From Eunapius fragilis (Eukaryota > Porifera > Demospongiae > Spongillida > Spongillidae), in the NCBI GenBank assembly GCA_963681505.1, contig OY811971.1, positions 8,303,991 through 8,367,990 on the forward strand: 64,000 bases of DNA. The letters run 5' to 3'. Under the pieces are notes generated by a model. It had not been told where the DNA came from. It did not search any database and saw only the letters and a list, made by a program, of their open reading frames with translations. Shown piece after piece: positions 42,101-54,100 of the stretch (the first letter of the stretch is position 1; each line of letters opens with the position of its first letter). Both the position numbers and the translations under genes were made by a program.

Positions 42101-45100
42101 TTGGTACAAAAAAAATTGGACCCATGTATAACCACATGCAAGCAATGCTCTTTCTAACTCACAAAGGTGATTGCAATAATTAATGATGCGAGTGGCCATT
42201 TCATAAACGGAACTTCATACAATATACAAATTTTGTGTATTAAAAATGGGAGAATATTTATGGGAAATGGTATCTCAATATGAGAAGGTAATGTATTTAG
42301 GTGGTACAATTTACCATGAAATAACCCATGTATGAGAAGAAATGTGACTAAAAATAAAAATATATAAATAAATCCCACTACTTTAAATGGAGCAAGTGTG
42401 ATGGCTGGATCTGCTGTGTCAGCTGCTGAAGCCCGCAAACATGCCACTAATGATGCAAAATGCAACCGTTTGTTCTGGGTTTGCATCCCTTTAGCCATGG
42501 AGACTTCCGGTTGTTGGGGAGTCGAAGCCATTAAATGTCCCGACAGACTCGCTGCACGTATTGCTACTCGCACAGCCCGCCCAAAGTCTTCGGCTGTGTC
42601 AGTAGGTCTTCAGTTTATTGACGTCTTTTGTCTTAATCTAATTTCATGTATAAATTGATTAAATCAAAAAATTAAAAAAATCAAAAATTTAAAAAATCAC
42701 TTATTACCAATAGAATAACAAATCTCTCATATTGCTAGTATAGATTAAGTGTGTGAACATTATATTCATTCTAATGTGTCATAATCCCCTTGGCTCAATG
42801 CTCAAAATAAGAACTATGTTGTGATAGCCATTCAACTCAGGTTTATTAAGACTGTACTCTTGAAATGTTTAAATAGCTGATTCTTACATGGACGTTGCCA
42901 CAGGATTCATAATGGCCCATGCACTTCTGATTGGTAACACTTTATCATTATATAATGTCGTTTCTATGACCGGTTATGCGCAGTGAAATAATTGAATTGA
43001 ATATTGGAATTGAAACCTGGATAATAAAATATCGTTTTCGTTATGTTTCTACAGTTCTTCTATTTCCAAAATACCCATACATAATCACTATAGTAGGCAA
43101 AATGCATAGAGTGCTTGCATAAAACTGTGAAAAATTAAGGAAAAAATTGATCATTTCAAATGCGCAACTTACGTATACGATGTTTTAAGTTTCATTATGC
43201 CTTCTGACATTAGTTAGACCTGTACATGTAGCAAATAGATAATATACAACAGTTTTAGTCCATACGAATGATATTTAATCATCCAGGTGTTACAAAAATG
43301 TTTAGAAACGCCCCCACATTACAGAGCGCAATGCAATAAATGGCAGTGATTGCTATGACAACTATCAATTAAATTAATTGGGGGGGGGGGGGATCATTGT
43401 ATAAACATTTTTTACAAAGAAAATAGCTACAACAAGCATCCTTAAGGAAATGTGGCATCTACGAATGGCTGAAATTGCTGATATATTGCTCATTCCAAAT
43501 AGGTGTATCCAGTCTTAAAATACCGGAGTGGGGCAGGCAAATGTTAAATATATGTTCGCACACACATTTATATTTGAATAGAACAAGCATGTTAATCTAG
43601 ATGCAGAAAAGTTCGTTCGTACAGTGCTGGTCCAAGATCAGTAGATACATGTATGCATCTGTTCCACAATACTGAGTACTCCATAAATGATCATAATGTA
43701 AACATGTTAGTTTTGTGCCACTAAGAAATGGATTAAAGTGTTTGCATAGTTCTCTTAATGTGGAACAGATTTATGCTGCAGATTGGTTTGTGTCTTTGAG
43801 AGACACAGTAGTCACTGTATCTTCTGTATCTTCTTCATTGTCCAAAAATGTTGTCACGGTTAGCTGCTAGATGTTATCACAATCCTTATCATAACTAGTT
43901 AATACTCTTAACAAAACAACTGCTGAATTTTATATCTGTACTGCTGCATGTACGCGCACGCAATGGTTGGAAAAAATGACCAGCAATAGTACAAGTTGCT
44001 TAGTCATACGTGCATTTTGATCGATGTCTGCCCATTATTTTGAGCACTGATGGTTGATTATTATTTTTATTTTCATGTTTACACGTTTGAAGATGGAAAT
44101 CATCTATTGGTAATCAGCAAAACCTGTTTCACGTGTTTATTGCATTTTTGTTTACAGGAGCAGGCAGAACCAAAGCCACACCTATTTCCTTTTTTGGTAG
44201 ACAATTCTAAATCACTTTTAGGCACCATGTATCGTCAGGTCCACACCACCATGATTAAGTTACATGCTGGCAAGGGCAGTATTGAGGATTTGGTCAAAAT
44301 CGCCAGTGGAAGGTAAATGGGAGTGAGTTCACATGCTTGTAATACATATACTGTAGCATTAACTATCAAAACGAATGCATGGATTTGTATTGTGTATGTG
44401 TGTCTGATAATGTACATGTTCCAAAACTTTTTCTGTCACGTTCTAATGGTTCCGATTGTCATTTAATAGCAGCTTCAAGTCAATGAGGATGACAAAGAAA
44501 AAGCAAGGCATAGATATAACCGGTGCATTCAGGATGGCTGTGTGGTTAACTACGTACTATGATTTCTTTGATAAAAATGTAAGGTACCTCCCCAGTTGAT
44601 GTCACTTAATTTTACTCTTCACACCTTGTTATTAGATAAAGTCAGAGCGGCTATGCAGTGCCATTTGTGGAGAACAAATTGCTCACTTGTTTGAAGAAGG
44701 ACACATAGCCATCATCCAGCGGTTTCTTAACCCAGCCTTGATGTTGGTAATGCCACAGCAGCAGAGTGGCCAGGCTGTTGATCCTCTTTTAGAACTCTTC
44801 AGACCTTCAGAGTCCAAACCTTTAGGTAATTAGTTTTAATTAATTTATATGATCTCTTACACCCTATTTACCCATCCCATAACAGATCAATCAGATTCTG
44901 ATCTTCGTCATGCTTTGGCTAACATGGTTGCTGTGGTGATAGGATCTCCCAAGGCCAGCAATCATTTATGGTATCACATATTTGCACCAGGTGACCTTGC
45001 TGATACATATATGACCGGATTCATGGTAACATTTGTAGCAATCTGGTACTGTCTATTGGTTTATGCACCTCCCTATGCAGTATGACACCAAAGTTAACTC

Positions 45101-48100
45101 GAGTGGTCTGCATTATGACTGTGGAGTAGAATTATCCCCTGATGGTCTGTATGGTTGTCAGGACTACCTGAAGCATGCATGCAGGGGTACCTACACCATC
45201 CATTCTCTCTATCTTCTCTTATGGGCCAATTTCGGGGCCTTCTGTGTTGCCCTTCTCACACAACCCACTGCTGAAAAAAATCTTCATGAAACGGTTATCT
45301 CCAACAAATTGTCAATTCGACATTACTGTCTATCCCAGCTTAGGAAAATTTGGTTGTTCATGAAAAGCAACTTCAACATCTCTGATGAAGAAAGGTCATT
45401 TTTTATCATGAAGTGCATGATGAGATTATTTGAGGTAAGTAACTTGTTTGTAAACTAATACTCTCCTTGTATTAAAGAATCAGGATTGTATAGTTTAAAG
45501 TGTTTGCACATTATCATATGCATTGCGTATTCTGTGATATGTACATTCATATAATTATCATCCAACAACCATAAGACTTATTACTCAACAATTGTTATAG
45601 CTTCAGTTTATTTTTTGCATGCACCTAATTTCCACTATAGTTGGGCAAAATTCCTGCCACAGCTGCCATTTTGCAACTAGGTCGGTTCCTATCCAGGGAG
45701 CAGCTGGATAAATATGAGAAGATGTGGCACACAGACATCTACCAGCCATCATGGTCTGAGATAAAGGAAGCAGTACGTACATTGTCTATTTGTAGAATCT
45801 GTATTGGAAATAGAATAGATGTTGTGACACTGACAGAACCTGTTTTGTTTTGATAAGGGGAGGTCCATCTCCCATAATATGTTTATATGCTAGCTTCTTC
45901 TTCAGTCAGATGTAGATTTAGGGGTCACAAATTGGCTTCTTGTACGTTCTCACTGATTTGGACCGTTTCTGAATAACTTAAAGTTATAATGTGCGCAATG
46001 TTTAGTCCCATGACCCCCCAGACTACAATCATGAATTCCCATTTCTCACTCTGCTTATTTCATACATGCATGTAAGTGTACTATTTATCTTTTTTATATG
46101 ATTTACCTTACACAGTACTCACTCCAGTGGTATAATCCTTTCTTCCAAAATATGAGGTAATGTTTACTCCATAAACTACTCAATTGGAGTGTATGACTGT
46201 ATGCATGGTGTATATTTGGAGCAAAATTAACTGATGGCAGCAACACTTTATTACTGTGGTAATGGGACTCAGTGATATCATAGCATTTTGAACAAAACTA
46301 ATTTATGACTTCTGAAATTATTGCCGTATACATGTGCTATGCTAAAGTGCATGCCAACTAATTTGATTTGTCCATTATATTTAAAACACAAGCACATGCA
46401 TATGTAATGCAGCACTAATAAGATTGCTAACATCTGTCTGTGTTGCATTGGATCATATAACAAATTTATGGCTTTATGCCACATGTTGCACTCACATTAT
46501 AACATTACCGTATGCAGTAATTCTTCGTGCAAACAGTAGGCACTGGAAACTTTCAATCTTTAACTTAAATTCTTCTCCCTACACTATGCTCAATGCGGAT
46601 AGAGAATTCATTAGTTCAAATCCTGCAGGAGGAAAATATGTGTACACACTCTAATTGGAGACTATAGGCATGTTCAATTATTGCTATAATGTTGCTGTCA
46701 AGCATCCCACCAATGAAATTCAAGTGTTAGCAATCTCATGAACATTAAATTTGGCCCAAAAAAAATACATATTACATATGATACTATCCATACCTTTGCA
46801 TTGCTTCGAGCCAGGAGTTCATATCACGAGACGACTCATACGATTTATTCCAGTTAACGCGCATATCGAACGCCACGTGGAAACAGAATGTCCGAAACAG
46901 AACAACTGGTGAGAAAGAAGAAGGTTCGTGCTGGGCATCGCGCCTCACTTACCCGAATCCTGGGGGAAATATGCAAATCCGTTTCTGCTACGCCCCGAGA
47001 TAATTTCAAGATATCCCAATTGAAGCGAAGCCTGGAAGAGACGCTGCAAACGCTAACTAAGTGCGATGAAGAAATTCTGCCACTGGTTCTGGAAGGCGAC
47101 ATCGAAGAAGAGATAGTTCGGGCGGACGAAATCAAGGAACGACTGTACAACACCTTATCCTTGTTAGAATCCTCTTCACTAACGGCTTCTTCTCCTACCA
47201 ACGCTAGTCCAGTCGCTATAGAACCGTCAATTGCAACAGATTCACCTGATGTGGATCCAGGATCATCTCGAGGAGCCAAGGTGCGACTACCCAAAATCTC
47301 TTTGCCTCGGTTCAGCGGTGACCCATTAAAGTGGACTACATTCTGGGACTCTTATCAGTCTGCAATTCATTTGAACCCTGACATTAGCAAAGTCGACAAG
47401 TTCAACTACCTGCGGTCTTTACTCGATCACACAGCTCTTGACTCTATCGATGGACTGACACTCTCTTAAGCCATCTACCAACAGGCCATAGACATCCTTT
47501 CTAAACGATTTGGCAACAAGCAGTTGATCATTTCAAAGCACATGGATACTTTGTTGAACATTGATGCTATATCCTCCGACCGAAACTTCAAGGATTTGCG
47601 TCGACTGTATGACCACACTGAATCTCATGTCCGCAGTTTGAAGTCTTTGGGGATTGAATCTGCTTCTTATGGAGCTCTCCTTGCACCCGTCTTATTGTCC
47701 AAGTTGCCACCAGAACTGAGACTCATTGTGAGCAGAAAAGTATCAGACTCTAATCTGGACATGGATGCATTGCTAGTAACATTTGAGGAAGAATTGACTG
47801 CTAGGGAGAGAGCAAATTCTCAATCCTCACAACATGGTCAAGAAAGGGTACAGCCTACAGTCTCTACTCTGTTCTCTGGTTCCCAGAACGCGAAGTCTAA
47901 TCCACAGTGTTGCTACTGCCTGCAGAGTCATCATCCACAAGCTGCACATCTGTGACATCTCCTGCTGATCGCAAGCAAATCCTTAAGACCAATGGACAGT
48001 GTTTCAACTGCCTACGCCAGAAGCATGTATCTCGTGATTGCAAGAGCACCTCTAGATGTCAGAAGTGCAAGAGGAAGCACCACACATCCATCTGTGATGC

Positions 48101-51100
48101 CAATCTAAGCCGACCATCCAGCTCATCTCACTCTGTCCATTGCAACTCAAACAACGAGCACACTCTGTTCTCACAATCAACAGGTCGTACTCCTGCAGAC
48201 AGCCAAGGCAGTTGTTCACCAACCACATGACCCGCATGTCTCATATGAAGTGCGTTTGATTCTTGATGGAGGCAGCCAAAGATTGTACATCACTGAACGA
48301 ACCCAATGTCTACTGAACCTAAAGGCTTCCAGGGAGCAGTCGCTCTCTATAGCAACGTTCGGGTCAAACGAGGGCAGTACGAGGGTATGCCCTGTTGTTG
48401 ACATTAGCCTGTGTCTGAGAGGTTACCCGTCTATGCTGCTCTCAGTCTATGTGGTGCCCACCATTTGTGAACCCTTGGTTAGGCAGTCGGTATCTGCGTG
48501 TGCCAATCAGTTTCTGCACCTTCTTGGACTGGAATTGGCTGATGTCCAGAGCACTGGGTTGAGCATGTCTGTGGATATGCTAGTGGGATCTGACTACTAT
48601 TGGGAGTTGGTGATGGGGAGCATCTGCAGAGAAGTCAGCGGTCCAGTAGCAATACACACGAAACTTGGTTGGGTGTTGTCTGGTCCATCCTCTCACGAAG
48701 ATCCTGGACAGTGTGCTATGAACTTGAATTTTACTCATATCCTACATGTTGATTCATGTCCAATGGAGCCTCAAACATTGGAAGATCAACTTCGAGCATT
48801 TTGGGAGCTGGAAGCCCTCGGAATACAGACAAGGAGAAGACACTCTCCGACACATTCACAAAGGCTGTCAAGTTTGAGAATGGCAGGTACAAGGTTCCGT
48901 TACCTTGGAGGGAGTTCCACGATTCATTGCCAGACAACTATCAACTCAGCTTAAACAGACTTCAAGGCCTACTCCGTCGACTAAAACAAGACCCTGCGGT
49001 TCTCAAGGAATACGATGATATGATAAAGGATCAGTTGAAGAAAGGGATCATTGAAAACGTTCCACCAGATAGACCACCTGAGGGCAAAATACACTACTTG
49101 CCGCACCATGCAGTTGTGCGTCAGGATAAGTCTACGACAAAGGTGCGTATAGCTTATGAGGCTTCAGCCAGGAGTGGTAATGACCCTTCACTTAACGATT
49201 GTCTCATGAAGGGCCCCAAGTTCAACCAACTCATCTTTGAATTATTGGTGCGGTTCCGGTCTTACAGAGTAGCCCTCATAGCAGATCTAGAAAAGACTTT
49301 CTTAATGGTGGCTGTAGATGAAGCAGACCGCGATGTGCTTAGATTCATCTGGGTGGATGATGCCTTCAAGGATTCACCCGATCTGAGGATCTACCGATTC
49401 ACCCGTGTGGTATTTGGTGTTTCTGCGAGCCCATTCCTTTTAAACGCCACTATACAGATGCACCTGGAAAGGTATCTAGACACCAACAAAGACATGGTCC
49501 ACCGCCTGCTGCATTCAACATATGTTGACGACATAATATCTGGTGGACAAACTGAAGAGGAAGCATTTAACCTGTATGTGGTCAAAGAGGGTCTTTGGTG
49601 AAGGAGGATTCAACCTGAGAAAGTTCCTAACAAACTCTAGGAGTTTGCAAGAGCGGATCAACCTACAGGAGACGTTAAGGAATGACAGCTCACTGCAGCC
49701 ACAGCAAGAGGAACCAACGTTCTCAGAAGACACACTGGGAGTTTCCAAGAGTACAATCGTTGGAGAACATAAGGTCCTAGGTGTTACTTGGAATCCTGAG
49801 TCAGATTAACTCATCTTTGATGTTAACAACCTCGCTCAACTTGCTCTTGATCTCCGTCCCACAAAGAGGAACCTGGTGAGTCTCATTGGCAAGTTCTATG
49901 ATCCACTTGGATTTCTGTCACCAGTGATCTTCTGTTTCAAGGTATTTCTCCACAAGCTTTGTCAAGGCAAGACTGACTGGGACAAGATTATTCCAGAGGA
50001 AATGATGGAAGAGTGGAAATTACTGATCTCAGGCATCAGTGTTATCCTATCTGTGTCTATCCCTAGAAGTTATTTCAGCGGCATCACAAGCATTGTGACA
50101 TACTTCACACTTTGTGGCTTCTGGGATGCATCGACAAAAGCGTATGCAGCAGTGATCAACTCTCGACCGCTACCGTACATTTCCTCGACCGATTTAGAAG
50201 AGCCTCTCACCCCATCCCACCTTCTTGTTGGCCAGCAGTTGCTGAATCTGCCTGACTACCTGGGGTATGTGTGTGATCCTGGGGATGAAGATTTTGAGGT
50301 GAACGATAGTCAGCAGCTAAAGAGAATAATGAAGCACCTGGCAAGTGTACTGGGTCATTTCTGGAGGCGATGGAGGACAGAGTACCTGAATGAGCTCAGG
50401 GAGTGCCACCGATACTCAACTGCAAAGAAGGCTCACCTTCACCCTACTGTATCACTTGGGGACATTGTCATAATTCATGATGACACTCTACCTCGTGGGT
50501 TCTGGAAACTTGGCCAAATCCAGGAAATTCATCCTGGACGAGATGGTCTGCCTCGCAGTGCACTTGTAAGGGTGGCTACCCGAGATCGACAATCCACACT
50601 GTTAACAAGGCCATTACAACTTCTCTACCCATTGGAGATAGACACAGAGAAACCTGAAGTTCCCAGTGAAGATGTGCCTGTAGCTCAAGAAGACCAGACG
50701 CCCATTGTCCCTGAGTCCAACAAGCGTGTGGTACGTGCTGCTGCTGCTAAGAAGGCCAGTCAGCGAACTAGGGATCATAACATTGATAATAGAACCTGAG
50801 ACTTTTCAATGACTTAATTAACTGTAAAAATAGGCTGTTACTTGGCTTTCTTTGCGAGCTGTGTAACAAATAATGCAATAGACACTAATCGTGCTTGAAA
50901 TGTTCACTAGGAGGACACTTTCCTTTATGAGTTACTGTATGTCACTGCTCCACATTCTACTCAAGTGCTCAAAATTTTCACTCCAATTGCTAAACTGCTT
51001 GGCAATATGAGCATCAGATGCTCTTAGATTCAGTACCTCTGGATCCAATGAAATGGTAAACAAAGTCTTGTTTTAGGAGAATATCACACCCTCAAGCGAT

Positions 51101-54100
51101 TGGTACACTTGGCATTCTGTACAGCCATTACAATCTCAGGTTAGGCTAGCTCAAGGGTAAAAGAAGGAGATTGCATTCAAATACATTCGCAGCCAGCATT
51201 TCTGTATGTTTAAATTTGTTGACCTTGATCTGCTACGATACCACCACATCACGGTAGGCCTGTCACCTGCTCTGGGTTTCATTATGTCCCCCAAAAATGT
51301 TTTCAGACATACGTGTATTCTAAAATTGCTGTAAGTAAGAGTGTGTTAATGATAGCTATGCAATAATTAATCCCTCAATGCATCACGATAGATATTTAAC
51401 TTTTTGTTGTCCTATGATCTGATTACATAGTGAATATTAAATCCCATTACCTCAGAACCTTGGATGAGCAGTACCCTCAGTTACCTACAGAGAAGGACTT
51501 CATTCACAACCTCCTGAGATCAGGAGGCATATCTCTTCATGTTAAAGGAGGAGGGCTGTTCGTGCTCACACAGTTTGTTTTGGAACGCCACAAACTCCAA
51601 GCAGGAGAGTGTCTCCTTCCGGACCTTGTGGAGTTCTACCTATGGCTACATACTCAACTTGCCTATGTTGTATCATATGACATAGCTAATAAGCTGAAGA
51701 TAGGTCAAGTTATAGAGCGAGCTGTCGAGAGGTATTCCAATGAATTTGGGAAACATGTGAAGGACCTGTATGAAAGAGTCAAAAGTAAGGGCTTTATTAT
51801 TTTATACTTTCTGTTTCATTACTAAATCTTAATCCCCCATTCACACTCCGATCTTTGCATCCCATATATCTTGCCCCTACATTTTTCTTGTTTCTGCCTC
51901 TTTTCTCTCGCTATCATCTCAACATTCTCTTTATACGCATCCAGTCGGCTATAATACCTATGTGAACACCATAGGTCATGGCATAAGTGCAGGGACATGT
52001 GTTGCTGTTCATCATAAGGTCAAAGTATGCACTATAAACGATGACATGCCCCTCCTTCCTTTTCTGTCAGGTTAGCGCTCAACATTAATGTTCATGTACT
52101 CAACAATACCATATACTAGACACCACAGAAGAGGGAGAAGGAAATGATTGGCTCTACACTGTGATGGCAGACATTGTCAACACCCACAACAACTTCATAG
52201 AGGGCTTGTACATGATGACCAGGTCTCAGTCTCTTCCACTGGACCACTTGCTACCATCGGAACCATCTAAGATTTCTTTAACTGAATTTACACCAAGCCA
52301 TTGTATTGTGGGAGGGAAGAACTGGTGTGTGGAGTATTAGCTAGGGGTGGCATGTATTTGGTATATACTGGAGTGGAGGGAGTAGGTCTTCGAGTGTAAT
52401 GAAGGTCACTATGCTCATAGGAAAATATGGAAAGTTTAAGATGGCATGATGACAGTTGAAGTAGGCCACTGTTATAATACTGCAGAGCCCAACTGTGTTA
52501 GATACATCTGTTGCGTGGTGAGTGCATGATGCAAAATGTTACCTACATACTGTGCACAGGATTGTGGACATATTACCGACATGCACTGCACATATCACCA
52601 CATTTTTCTCTGTCCATATGCAGTCACCATGATATGGATGACTTTTTACAACTATTGCACAGTCGATACCTTCCCCAAGAAATAGTTGGTGTGCCAGACT
52701 GTACTTCTAAAGCAGATAAGAATTCAAGTACATGTGTATCAGACAGTGAAATACTGCAAATAGTCTGCCAGTTCAACTTCCCTCTGCTCCTGGAAGACAT
52801 TGTGGCCACTTACTTTACTGGCAAGCCTCTCCTTGAGAGTCCGAGCTCCATCCGTAAACTCTTTAAGTTCAGAAACACTGTAGCCCAGCATTCTTCATTG
52901 CATATGGCAAAGTAAGTGGTTCATTCATTAATGGAGATTGTTGTATGAAAGAATTTATTATACAGTGCTGCCAGTTGTGGTGATGATATTGATATGCTTG
53001 GAGATCAGTTACCTGACTTCTTCAAGGTATTAGTATCTTGGATTGATATTCTGCTGCTACATCAAATATTTGTTAGGTTCCATGTGATGACTCCACTGTA
53101 AGGAAGATGGAGTTTGAGTTTCATTCAGCCAGCTACCAGACACTGCTTGAGGCTGTGCAGGCTATTAGGATTGCCTTGGGTCACCTCATTAACTTCATGA
53201 AGGTTAATTCCCTGATGTATTTAATATACGCATGTCTTATCTTCATATTGGCTGTAGAAGGGTAAAGAACTGCAAAATTCAGCAGACAGCACTCTGACTG
53301 TTCGTCAGTTCATGGCCACATTGGATAACCTAATAGATCAGAATACGCCAGTTTTTGCCAAGGCCTGCATACCAACACTGTGTCCACCACAAGTGCTGTT
53401 TCTGGAGGCTCTGTCAATAGCCATGTTGTTTTCTTCTTTCAAGTTGTTAATCCAGTGGCTAAAGGATGGTGTGTATGACTTCCACACTCTACCTTTCACT
53501 TTGAAGGCCCATCTAACAAAAAATGACCATGAGGCACTGCTGAAAATACCAGCAGAATGGAAAGGAGGTATGTTTTGCGATGTATTCCCAGTGTACATGT
53601 ACTTTATTGTGTTATAAGGGGTATGAACTACTGCTTAGATGTATTTACTATTGCATATATTTATATTATAGTTAAATGTATGTAAGACATTAATGTTTAA
53701 TCTCCAGTGGAAAATCCTTATTTAAGGATGTCATTATCCTTAAATAAGGATCATCTATTTCATTGCTAACCAAGTAAGTAAGATTAAAAAACGGTTATGG
53801 TCAATTGTATATTGATTAGTCTCCATAACAAACTTTAAGTGATCAATGTCCATGTGGTAAAACAGGGAGGAAGTGGCACATCCTTATTTAAGGATTGACA
53901 CCATCCTTAAATAAGGATCACAACAGTAGAAATTATTGACCATAATGGTTAACTCTTGATTTTCTCTGATAGCCAGTTGATCCAGCTATACTCACAACCT
54001 TATTCGTCGAAGAAATAACTTGTTGTTAATAAGTTATGCCATAGTACTACAAATTAATATCAAGCGTTTGTATTATGACGTGTACTTATGTAGATGCGGC

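Larger units (their letters stand above)
32883..44157. other. Intron 26 (11.3 kb), mobile-element graveyard
   Basis: From left to right: an 83-bp palindromic element (32,990-33,072); a foldback repeat (34,599-34,871) with related sequence back to about 34,130; a broken BEL/Pao element (about 34,880-41,450, minus) with a Tigger-type transposase inserted; a MITE (41,619-41,967); a probable LINE-type fragment (42,371-42,640); a G13 tract (43,380-43,392); and AT-rich sequence up to the acceptor at 44,157. Confidence 0.75.

Noticed and set aside
42154-42573. Minus-strand frame of 139 codons
   Set aside because: It is the antisense of the plus-strand LINE-like fragment followed by AT-rich text; no domain seen.
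31302-44157. Search for a RING exon between exons 22 and 27
   Set aside because: The small introns have no room, and the exons read there have no C-x2-C pairs in RING spacing. The 11-kb intron was only scanned by eye, so this remains a negative impression.
46740-51000. Long terminal repeats around the plus-strand BEL/Pao fossil
   Set aside because: Flanks on the two sides did not show a shared stretch by eye; a dot plot would be needed to be sure.
53870-53930. CRISPR-like pair of repeats near the TTAA elements
   Set aside because: The repeats are palindromic element ends, not a regular spacer array, and the DNA is eukaryotic.
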